A stretch of DNA of 32,561 bases from Acidobacteriota bacterium (lineage in GTDB: Bacteria; Acidobacteriota; Terriglobia; UBA7540), in contig CADDZE010000042.1 of assembly GCA_902812465.1 (NCBI GenBank), positions 1 to 32,561 on the forward strand. The letters are read 5' to 3'. The stretch's first letter is position 1, and each line of letters begins with the position of its first letter. Shown here piece after piece: positions 1 through 7,071 of this stretch. The notes beneath the pieces were generated by a model. That model did no database searches, had not been told where the DNA came from, and saw nothing but the letters and a program-made list of their open reading frames with translations. Both the position numbers and the translations under genes were made by a program.

Positions 1-6
1 TGATGG

Positions 7-176
7 GACGGCTCTGCACTCGGTGCGACCGAAAACGCGCCACCCCAGGCGGGCGGCTCGGAAGGGCCGCGTTGCCGCTAACCTCAGTCGCCCTACGGGC
101 TCCTTCGGCTAGCGGCAAAGAAAAACCGAACAGATCATGGGCTATAAAAACCGGACATCTTCCCGTGCTAAGAACA
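7..176 (+). repeat. Left copy of the terminal inverted repeat
   Basis: These 170 bases recur in reverse complement at the other end of the window (32386-32561). Reading both copies in the same direction, I see one substitution (near position 36) and one 6-base insertion in the right copy; everything else matches. The core from about 77 to 117 can fold, with outer arms CCGCTA/TAGCGG and an inner GCCC-TAC-GGGC hairpin, so it resembles a palindromic interspersed repeat. Six extra bases precede it at the window start. It encodes no transposase. Positions 177-377, between the repeat and the 3' end of glmS, show no gene or convincing terminator. That it is a multicopy genomic repeat is inferred from its position at both ends. 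Confidence 0.85.
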
Positions 177-377
177 CTTTGCATTATCTGGGGTGCGGAA
201 AAGGCAGACCCTGTAATGTATACCCGATTGAGTCAGCGGGCATGGACGGAGCAGTCAGGAAAGAAGTAGCCGCCTTAGCGATGGGACTGGAAGCTTCTGA
301 TAGGCCTTCCAACTGTGAGGGAGAGCGGGAGCAGAGGAGCGGGGGGAGGGCGTGGTACAGTGGCGTAACTCGCGGTC

Positions 378-2252
378 TCATTCGACGGTGACCGACTTGG
401 CAAGGTTGCGCGGCTGGTCGACGTCGCAACCGCGTAACACCCCGATGTGGTACGCCAAGAGCTGCAGTGGCACTACCTCCAGGATCGGCGAGAGTAAGTC
501 ATGCGTGGCCGGCAGGACAATTCGGTAGTCTGCCATGTCCGATGCTTCGGTATCACCTTCCGAGACCAGTGCCACGATTGTCGCACCCCGGGCCTTGGCT
601 TCCTTGATGTTGGCCACCGTTCGTTCGTATCTCACCTTTGAATCGGCGGCCCGCGGGTCGCACGTGGCGATCACCACCACGGGAAGGCCATCGGTGATCA
701 GCGCGTTCGGCCCGTGCTTCATCTCGCCTGCCGGGTAGGCCTCGGCATGAATGTAGGACACTTTCTTCATCTTCAGAGCTCCCTCGAGGGCAATCGGAAA
801 GTGGGCGCCGCGCCCCAGAAAGATGAAGTCCGCCGAGCGATAGAACTGTCGCGCCAGATCTTCAAACTCCTCGTCGCGCTCGAGTACAGATTCAAGCTGG
901 CGAGGAAGCCGCGCGAGGTCTGAGAGCAGGGGTTTAGCCTGTTCCGGCCGGAGGTTGCCTCGTGTCTCGCCTAGGTAGACCGCGAGCAGGAGCAGCGCGG
1001 TGAGCTGAGCGGTGAAGGTCTTGGTCGAACCGACGGCCATCTCCGGCCCCGCGTATGTGTATATTGTGCCGTTGGCCTCGCGCGGCACCATGCTGCCCAT
1101 CACGTTGCAGATGGCCAGTGTCTTCGAGCCTTTGGCCTGGGCCTCGCGCTGACCGGCGATGGTATCAGCCGTCTCGCCGGACTGGGTCAGCAACAGCGTA
1201 AGGGTGCTCGAGTTTACCAGTGGGTCGCGGTAGCGAAACTCCGACGCGTAGTCCACTTCCGTTGGCACGTGGGCCAGCCGTTCGATCATAATCTTGCCGG
1301 CCAGCCCGGCGTGCTGCGACGTGCCCGCGGCCACGATCTTTATATCCCGAAACGAACGGAAGTCCTCTTCCGTAATTTCCATTTCGTCCAGGAATACCTG
1401 ACCGCTTTCGGCAGAAAAACGGCCCAGCATCGTGTCGCGGACGGCGCGAGGTTGCTCGTAAATCTCCTTGAGCATGAAATGCTTGAACCCACCCTTCTCC
1501 GCCAAGATGGGCTCCCAGGTAATGTGCTGCACGCGCCGTGTAACCGGCTGGCCGTCGAAATCCATGAGCTTGACGCCGTGCGGGGTCAGCACCGCGATAT
1601 CGCCATCCGCCAGAAACAGCAGGTCACGCGTGTGATAGAGAATGGCGGGCACATCGCTGGCCACAAAATATTCATCCTTGCCCAGGCCAATTACCGCCGG
1701 AGGGCCCTGGCGCACGGCAACAATCTTGTTCTGGTCGCGCGTGGAGGCGATGGCCAGCGCGAAGACACCCTTGAGGCGGCGTACGGCTGCACGAACCGCA
1801 TCCTCAAGCGGCACGGTAGGCGCCGAGACCGCGTGGCCATCCAGGTATTCTTCGATAAGGTGAGCGATCACCTCTGTATCCGTCTCGGTGACGAACTTGT
1901 GATTCTTGGCTTCCAGTTCGCGCTTCAGCTCCAGGTAGTTCTCGATGATACCGTTGTGTGCCACCGCTACCGTGCCCTGGCAGTCGCAGTGGGGATGGGC
2001 ATTGGCTTCAGTGGGCGCTCCGTGAGTAGCCCAGCGTGTGTGCCCGATGCCGTAAGTGCCGTCGAGAGGGTTTAGACGGATGACCTCTTCCAAGTTGCGT
2101 AGCCTGCCCGAGGCCCGGCGGATTTCCAGCGCGCCATTCCGCATGACAGCCAGGCCGGCCGAGTCGTAGCCGCGGTACTGCAAGCGCCGGAGGCCGTCCA
2201 GCAGCACTGGAACCACGCGCTTGTTCCCGATGTACCCGATGATTCCTGACAT
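378..2252 (-). CDS. glmS: GlmS-type glucosamine-6-phosphate synthase with Ser in place of catalytic Cys1
   Basis: The 624-residue product has the full glutamine:fructose-6-phosphate aminotransferase layout: an N-terminal class II glutaminase domain (about 1-230) followed by two SIS isomerase domains. GlmS makes glucosamine-6-phosphate for peptidoglycan and lipopolysaccharide in the cytoplasm. Glutaminase residues HTRWATHG, AHNGIIEN and TDTEVI are present, as are the isomerase motifs QSGETADT, GEMKHGP and the C-terminal AKSVTVE that carries the Schiff-base lysine. The anomaly is the start: ATG TCA GGA gives MSGIIGYIG where the family has MCGIVGYIG. The N-terminal cysteine nucleophile is therefore serine, and no alternative in-frame start restores it. 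A second conserved Cys (usual ACGTS) is Ala (AAGTS). The fold assignment is firm. Whether the protein uses glutamine, free ammonia or another donor is open. Ribosome binding site: none visible. Confidence 0.93.
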   Translation of the reverse strand: MSGIIGYIGNKRVVPVLLDGLRRLQYRGYDSAGLAVMRNGALEIRRASGRLRNLEEVIRLNPLDGTYGIGHTRWATHGAPTEANAHPHCDCQGTVAVAHNGIIENYLELKRELEAKNHKFVTETDTEVIAHLIEEYLDGHAVSAPTVPLEDAVRAAVRRLKGVFALAIASTRDQNKIVAVRQGPPAVIGLGKDEYFVASDVPAILYHTRDLLFLADGDIAVLTPHGVKLMDFDGQPVTRRVQHITWEPILAEKGGFKHFMLKEIYEQPRAVRDTMLGRFSAESGQVFLDEMEITEEDFRSFRDIKIVAAGTSQHAGLAGKIMIERLAHVPTEVDYASEFRYRDPLVNSSTLTLLLTQSGETADTIAGQREAQAKGSKTLAICNVMGSMVPREANGTIYTYAGPEMAVGSTKTFTAQLTALLLLAVYLGETRGNLRPEQAKPLLSDLARLPRQLESVLERDEEFEDLARQFYRSADFIFLGRGAHFPIALEGALKMKKVSYIHAEAYPAGEMKHGPNALITDGLPVVVIATCDPRAADSKVRYERTVANIKEAKARGATIVALVSEGDTEASDMADYRIVLPATHDLLSPILEVVPLQLLAYHIGVLRGCDVDQPRNLAKSVTVE

Positions 2253-2266
2253 GATGGGTGAAAGCG

Positions 2267-2275
2267 ATTATAGCA
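2267..2275 (-). promoter_or_regulatory. Extended -10 promoter of glmS
   Basis: On the minus strand the sequence reads TGCTATAAT, an extended -10 element (TGn plus a perfect TATAAT). Transcription would start about 8 bases before the glmS ATG at 2252, giving an almost leaderless mRNA. This agrees with the missing Shine-Dalgarno sequence. No good -35 box is seen. The same nonamer occurs upstream of the secretin gene. Confidence 0.5.
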
Positions 2276-2579
2276 ACCGCAACGGCCTCGGGGAGAGCTT
2301 TAAACGGGCGTGATCACTTACGAGCTATGTTCTACAGAGCCTTAAGGGAACACGGTTCGCGGCCAAGTCGCTCTCAGCCCAGGGAAAGATCGCCTCTTCG
2401 CCGCTATAATCTCCCCGCAGCCCTCATGCGGCGCTGGGCCGAAAGGCAGTGAAAGGCGTTCGCTCTCCATGAAACGGGAAGTCTGCAAAACCCACGTCTG
2501 CAATGCCTCGCGCACACGACCGCTCCTTGGCGGTCCATCCCTGATAGTGGTAGGCTGATTCGCCGGAGGAAGATTCAAC
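2276..2579. other. Intergenic region between divergent glmS and sodC
   Basis: Together with the glmS promoter this 327-base gap has no recognisable gene. On the plus strand a TATAAT hexamer lies at 2405-2410 without a matching -35 box or TG extension, so it is only a weak candidate for the sodC-selD promoter. A clear Shine-Dalgarno sequence (GGAGGA) sits 8-9 bases before the sodC ATG. Confidence 0.4.
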
Positions 2580-3101
2580 ATGAGAACTTCAATCTTTCTA
2601 GCAGCGGTCATCCTCTTCGGCGGAATGCTGGCTTGGGGCCAAGCAGCACCGCAAGCCGCCAAGGCGGAGCTCAAAGATGCGCAGGGTCAACCGGTGGGCA
2701 ATGCTACTTTTACCCAGACGCCGGCCGGGGTCGAAATCGCCGTCACGGTGACGCACCTTCCACCCGGCACGCATGGTATCCACATTCACGCGGTAGGCCA
2801 GTGCGAGCCGCCCGACTTCAAGTCAGCCGGGCCGCACTTCAACCCCACCAACAAGAAGCACGGGCTCAAAAACCCCGAAGGACATCACGCCGGGGACCTG
2901 AGGAACTTGGTGGTGAGCGACGACGGCACAGGCACTTATCATGCGGTCGATGCGGACGTCACGCTGGCGCCTGGTCCGAACTCGCTCTTGTCCCCGACAG
3001 GCACATCACTAGTGATCCATGCCGCACCGGACGACGATGTTACCGACCCGTCTGGCAATTCTGGGGCGCGGATCGCCTGCGGCGTGATCGTGCAACAATA
3101 G
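2580..3101 (+). CDS. sodC: Exported Cu,Zn superoxide dismutase
   Basis: The 173-residue protein converts superoxide to oxygen and hydrogen peroxide, probably in the periplasm. Residues 1-21 form a signal peptide with no lipobox cysteine. The metal site is complete: copper ligands His68, His70 and His147, bridging His86, and zinc ligands His94, His103 and Asp106. The spacing of the zinc ligands (86/94/103/106) matches the classical 63/71/80/83 pattern exactly. Cys75 and Cys167 can form the conserved disulfide, and Arg164 corresponds to the electrostatic-guidance arginine. A strong GGAGGA ribosome binding site fixes the start. The stop codon lies 4 bases before the proposed selD start, so the two genes are probably co-transcribed and perhaps translationally coupled. 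Confidence 0.95.
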   Translation: MRTSIFLAAVILFGGMLAWGQAAPQAAKAELKDAQGQPVGNATFTQTPAGVEIAVTVTHLPPGTHGIHIHAVGQCEPPDFKSAGPHFNPTNKKHGLKNPEGHHAGDLRNLVVSDDGTGTYHAVDADVTLAPGPNSLLSPTGTSLVIHAAPDDDVTDPSGNSGARIACGVIVQQ

Positions 3102-3105
3102 TCGT

Positions 3106-4170
3106 ATGAACGAGCGCGAACGGCTCACCACCATGGTGAAAGCGGCAGGTTGAGCAGCCAAGTTGAGTCCAAGTATTTTGGACTCGGTACTGAGCAAGCT
3201 GCCGAAACAATCCGATCCCAACGTACTAGTCGGCTTCGATACGGCTGACGACGCGGGAGTGTACTGTTTGGCACCGGACCTAGCTCTCGTGCAGACGGTC
3301 GATTTTTTCACACCGATTGTCGACGACCCCTACACGTTTGGTCAGATCGCCGCCGCCAACTCGCTCAGTGATATCTACGCCATGGGCGGCCGCCCGCTCA
3401 CTGCGCTTTCGATTGTAGGATTCCCGAATAGCGGGCGCGACCCCGCGATTCTCGAGGAGATTCTGCGCGGCGGCTTGGACAAGATGCGGGAAGCAGGTTG
3501 CACGGTGATTGGCGGCCACAGCATTGGTGATGAGGAAATCAAGTTCGGCTACGCCGTGACGGGTGTGATCAGCCCGCAGCGCATCTGGACGAATGCGGGA
3601 GTGAAGGCGGGCGATCGCTTGATTCTCACCAAGCGGATAGGCACCGGAATCATTGCTACGGCGTTGAAGAAGGGGCAAGCGAGCGACCAATCCGTGAAAG
3701 CCGCGATCGACTCGATGGGCCAGTTGAATCGTGCGGCCAGTGAAGTGGGCCTGAAGTTTAATATCCACGCCGCAACGGACGTCACCGGCTTCGGCTTGCT
3801 GGGGCACGCCCGGGAGATGGCAGTGGCCAGCCAGGTGAGCCTGGTGATGGATGCCGCCCAGGTTGAGTTTCTACCCGGCGCGCTGGAGTACAGCCGCCAG
3901 GGCCATCTTCCCGGCGGCCTCAAGCGTAACATCGAATTCGTCAGCGGCTGTGTCGAGTTTGGCGGCGACGTCCCCGAAGAAGTGCGAAATTTGTTATACG
4001 ATCCGCAAACCTCTGGCGGCCTGCTGCTTGCCGTCAGCCCGGCAGACTCCGCCCGCCTGCTTGAAGCGCTGAGTGCACACGGTGTGCAGGCGCATGAGAT
4101 AGGCTATGCCATTGAAAAGACCCGGCCGCTGATCTGGGTTCAGCTCTCCAATCAAGGTAGCCGAGGCTGA
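3106..4170 (+). CDS. selD: Selenide, water dikinase, selenocysteine-containing (in-frame TGA read as Sec16)
   Basis: SelD makes selenophosphate from selenide and ATP, the selenium donor for selenocysteine and selenouridine. An uninterrupted frame starts only at TTG 3163, but that would remove the catalytic segment. Reading upstream in frame from ATG 3106 gives LTTMVKAAG, then TGA (3151-3153), then AAKLSP. This is the family's nucleophile motif (AGC/U..K) with the TGA exactly where Cys or Sec belongs; Lys19 matches the essential lysine of the family. With Sec16 the protein has 354 residues, close to the usual ~347. Downstream motifs TVDFF, AAANSLSDIYAMGG, GGHSI and ATDVTGFGLLGH are intact. A SECIS-like hairpin follows the TGA. 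ATG 3133 is an alternative in-frame start. The gene begins 4 bases after sodC ends. It implies SelA, SelB and tRNA-Sec elsewhere in the genome. Confidence 0.93.
3162..3188 (+). promoter_or_regulatory. Bacterial SECIS element within selD
   Basis: Immediately after the selD TGA the RNA can form a perfect 8-bp stem, GAGTCCAA (3165-3172) with TTGGACTC (3178-3185), extended by three G-U pairs at 3162-3164/3186-3188. The 5-base loop is GTATT. Loop size, 19 bases between TGA and loop, and a G at the first loop position fit the known rules for bacterial SECIS elements, which bind SelB to insert selenocysteine. Confidence 0.85.
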
Positions 4171-4215
4171 TTAGCCGAAATGATCCGCGATGAGCTTTGC
4201 CGCGCAGCGGTGGGC

Positions 4216-5283
4216 TCAGTAAAACTTACCCGTGTAGTTGGTGGGAGTAGCCGGGAAGCCTGTGCAGTTGAGGGGATTGCTGGCGTAACCGCACTCCCAA
4301 CCAGTGAAATTCATGATGTCGAACGCTCCGGCCAGCGGCAGTGCGAGCACGTTGTACGTGCCGGGTGGAAGACCAATGAGGCTGTAGTGACCTTGCGTGT
4401 CGGTGAGGCCATCGATCACAGCATTGCCCGTCGCGGCGTCGATGGCCACCACATGCGCTGCGAAGGCTCCCGTGGGGCTTAGCAGAATCGAGCCCGAGAC
4501 TGTGCCGGTAGCCGCGGCAAAGCTGCCGTTGGGATAGAGGAAGGAGATTCCAGCCGCGTCGTCCACCGAGAGGGTCCTCTGAACGCCCGCGGCGGAGGTG
4601 TCGCCGAATGGGTACATCACAGCGTGAGCAATACCGCTGTGGTCGAGACCTAGGAGGTGCCCGATTTCATGGGTGGCAACGGACTGCAGATCGAAAGCAT
4701 TGGGGGCCGGAGGAGTGGTGGTAGAAAACTGTTCCGCCGGATTGAACACAATATCCCCATCGGCGATACAGGACCGAAGTGGGCAACTACGCGAGGTGGG
4801 AGGTGAAGTACACGAGTAAGTGCCACCGGTGGGAGAGCCGAATACTGTAGCGATGAACGTGACGGCAATAGTGCCGGTGGGAAAGTCGGCGCTGGCGTTC
4901 GGATCCATGAAACTTACGGTGTTCACGCAGTCGCTGCTGTTAACGCCGTTCGCCGTGGTGTCCGGCCCGCGTGTGATAATAAGACTGAGGAGACTCTGGC
5001 CTCCCACCTGTGCTTGCTGCCACGTCTTGAATGCGTCTGTAATCGTCGTCGAGATGTCCGTTCCTCCCGCTGTGATAACGTTGTTCGCACTCGGATTCAG
5101 ACTCCAGATAACCTGAGCACTGGCCCAGCGCGTGGGCACCGGCCCGTTTGCGTTGTCCTGTTCTGGATTAAAGGCGAGAATCGCTAGAGAGGAAAGGACC
5201 GAAACAACAGCTGCTGCACTCAAGGATAGAGTGGTGGGGGTGGGCCGGAAGGGGCGGCTACAAAATCGACCGAAGCGTCTCAC
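4216..5283 (-). CDS. Secreted matrixin-like zinc metalloprotease with C-terminal carboxypeptidase-regulatory-like domain
   Basis: I chose the GTG at 5283, giving 355 residues, because it overlaps the upstream gene's stop as GTGA and follows an AGAGGTGA ribosome binding site. It then begins with an Arg-rich, hydrophobic signal peptide (about residues 1-40). The catalytic motif HEIGHLLGLDHS supplies three zinc-binding histidines (205, 209, 215) and Glu206, and is followed by a Met-turn (VMYP). This is the M10/matrixin signature of metzincins. Several cysteines precede the active site. The last ~100 residues (TVSGSILL...GHYSLIGLPPGTYNVLALP) look like the beta-sandwich regulatory domain of carboxypeptidases, often used for surface attachment. 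It is the last gene of the minus-strand block, coupled to an unknown exported protein and an Ig-like lipoprotein. The substrate is unknown. Confidence 0.85.
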   Translation of the reverse strand: MRRFGRFCSRPFRPTPTTLSLSAAAVVSVLSSLAILAFNPEQDNANGPVPTRWASAQVIWSLNPSANNVITAGGTDISTTITDAFKTWQQAQVGGQSLLSLIITRGPDTTANGVNSSDCVNTVSFMDPNASADFPTGTIAVTFIATVFGSPTGGTYSCTSPPTSRSCPLRSCIADGDIVFNPAEQFSTTTPPAPNAFDLQSVATHEIGHLLGLDHSGIAHAVMYPFGDTSAAGVQRTLSVDDAAGISFLYPNGSFAAATGTVSGSILLSPTGAFAAHVVAIDAATGNAVIDGLTDTQGHYSLIGLPPGTYNVLALPLAGAFDIMNFTGWECGYASNPLNCTGFPATPTNYTGKFY

Positions 5284-6113
5284 GGTTTCACCTCTCGAGC
5301 TACAGTAGCCTGTCCTTGTAGGCGGCCCATCACCTCCGAATGAGCAGATATGTCCGCCGCCTGTCCGCGGATGAAAATGCGCGTCCAGTGGATCATCCAC
5401 ACCGACCCGTGGCGCACTGCCGTTCCTTCAACGACACTCCCCGCAGGAATCAGGGTGGTCGCGTCAGGGTAAATTGCAGCGGTGGTTTGCGCCCGCACTT
5501 CCATCCGGCCCACGCCGCGGAATGCCGCAGACCGAATGACCACGGGTAGAGAGACCGCCGCAGAGAGGGTGAAGGACCTCGCCATAGCACTCTGCAAACG
5601 CTCCTGGAAACTACGGAGCGGCAGAGTCTCTTCAGACGCCAGGCCGCAGCCAGCTCCCTCTAATGCCGACCCGAACGGACGGATCACCCGCTCCTCGCCC
5701 GTTTGAAGATCACGATAGATGCGATATGCGCCCTCCATCATCCCTACGACCAAGTACCGGGCGGGGTTATCACGCGAGGGCTCGAGGAATAGGACATAGC
5801 TCGCTTCCGGCACAAAATGTACAACGCCCGGCACGCGCACGTGAAAATTTCCCACCGTGCCGCCAGGCTGCTTCACCACTACTGCCCGCCCCACCTTACC
5901 CTTGACCACGCTTTCCACCGCGAACGTTGTGAACGTGTCGATCTCCGTGTGGGTGTCGTTCCACCGGCTCTCTTGTGCGATCAGGTGGCCGCGGATGATC
6001 GCCGTGGACACCTGTGTGAGCTGCTCTAGAGTCAACTGCCGGAGGGTGGTGGGGCGCAGAATCGACGCGCCAGCTACCAGGGTGGCGATGGTCAGTCCGA
6101 TTAGTTTCCTCAT
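5280..6113 (-). CDS. Exported protein of unknown function preceding the matrixin
   Basis: The 277-residue product has an N-terminal signal peptide (MRKLIGLTIATLVAGA) and no other membrane segment, so it is probably exported. I do not recognise a named domain. The N-terminal half (STAIIRGHLIAQESRW, then FAVESVVKGKV) resembles small beta-barrel-like regions seen in exported proteins encoded beside metalloproteases, but this is only an impression. Later parts contain VLFLEPS and GMMEGAYRIY. The start codon lies 4 bases after the stop of the lipoprotein gene, and its stop overlaps the start of the matrixin gene by four bases. The three therefore form a coupled unit. A role as partner, inhibitor or chaperone of the protease is possible but unproven. 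Confidence 0.75.
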   Translation of the reverse strand: MRKLIGLTIATLVAGASILRPTTLRQLTLEQLTQVSTAIIRGHLIAQESRWNDTHTEIDTFTTFAVESVVKGKVGRAVVVKQPGGTVGNFHVRVPGVVHFVPEASYVLFLEPSRDNPARYLVVGMMEGAYRIYRDLQTGEERVIRPFGSALEGAGCGLASEETLPLRSFQERLQSAMARSFTLSAAVSLPVVIRSAAFRGVGRMEVRAQTTAAIYPDATTLIPAGSVVEGTAVRHGSVWMIHWTRIFIRGQAADISAHSEVMGRLQGQATVAREVKP

Positions 6114-6117
6114 ATTC

Positions 6118-6924
6118 TTACTGTCCCGGCACAGTGATCAGAAGTCCCCCGACAAACACCGTGACTTCGCCCGCTCCGTTTTCGACCAGAATGTTGTGGG
6201 GACCGAGCGCGGCCTTCGGGCTCACCTGGATCCGCACGTTCACACAGGGGTGCCCGTCCGTCGTTGTGCAGAAGGCGGAGGCATCTGGCTGGGTCACCGT
6301 GACGTCCCCGGCGGGGCCAAGCACTTGGTAAGTCGTACCGGGTACGAAGCCGTTGCCCACCAAGAAGAGGTTGGCCGTCCCACCCTGGGCCACGCTAACC
6401 CCGGTGGCTCCTGCCGTGTTTCCCGTGCCCACGGCCAGAAACTGCAGGGTAGGGGTTAAGGGTGCCAGCGCTATGTTGACCCCGCTCGTCTCCGCCCCTG
6501 CCCTCACGTCGACAGGAGTCATCGTCACCGGCGGCGGGGGCGCGACGATGTTTACCGTCGCGGATCCTGTGCTCGAGGGATTCGCCTCGCTGGCGGCCGT
6601 CACCGTCACTTGGTTGGGATTAGGAACTGTGGCGGGAGCCGTGTACAATCCCGAGGCCGAAATCGTGCCTACGGTGGCATTTCCACCCACCACGTTGTTC
6701 ACGCTCCACGTCACCGCAGTATTCGTCGTTCCGGTTACGGTAGCGGTGAATTGCTGCGTGGCCCCAGTCTTAAGGGAGGCAGCACTCGGGCTGACCGAGA
6801 CTGTGATCGTCGGCGCGGAAATCATGCCACTGGAACTTCCACCTCCGCACCCGCAGACAAGACAAGCAGGCAACACCAAGGACAGAAGGGGCAGCCACCG
6901 TGGTCGCGCGCGCTCTAGTGGCAT
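6118..6924 (-). CDS. Ig-like (Big2-type) lipoprotein
   Basis: The start at ATG 6924 gives 268 residues beginning with a basic stretch, a hydrophobic core and the lipobox-like VCGC followed by GGGSSS, a typical lipoprotein junction. An upstream in-frame extension lacks signal-peptide character and was not used. Residues ~35-130 form a bacterial Ig-like domain (ITVSVSPSAASLKTGATQQF, AVTWSVN, GTISASGLYTAPA, VTVTAAS), common in surface proteins. The C-terminal half is another beta-rich module with the segment FLVGNGFVPGTTYQV, resembling IPT/TIG-like folds. No enzymatic motif is seen. It starts the coupled trio with the exported protein and matrixin and lies 147 bases after the pseudopilin gene. 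A surface-display role is inferred. Confidence 0.8.
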   Translation of the reverse strand: MPLERARPRWLPLLSLVLPACLVCGCGGGSSSGMISAPTITVSVSPSAASLKTGATQQFTATVTGTTNTAVTWSVNNVVGGNATVGTISASGLYTAPATVPNPNQVTVTAASEANPSSTGSATVNIVAPPPPVTMTPVDVRAGAETSGVNIALAPLTPTLQFLAVGTGNTAGATGVSVAQGGTANLFLVGNGFVPGTTYQVLGPAGDVTVTQPDASAFCTTTDGHPCVNVRIQVSPKAALGPHNILVENGAGEVTVFVGGLLITVPGQ

Positions 6925-7071
6925 GACGTAGCTATGATATCGGGGATTATACAGTGAGTAAATCCCCAGCTTTCGGTTACGCACCCCAGACACAGGAAGA
7001 ACCGAAAGCAGCAAGTGGCGTATACCTCTAAAGCCATAGGGATGCCAACCGACCGTCATAGGCTGCTCCGT

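Noticed and set aside
288-311. Hairpin TGGAAG...CTTCCA as glmS terminator
   Set aside because: Only a 6-bp stem with a long loop and no T-tract on the minus strand.
1269-2075. Long plus-strand frame opposite glmS
   Set aside because: It is a mirror of the well-conserved glmS coding strand in high-GC DNA and has no recognisable domain or ribosome binding site.
378-2252. glmS ribozyme or riboswitch upstream of glmS
   Set aside because: The leader would be only about 8 bases long, too short for any structured RNA.
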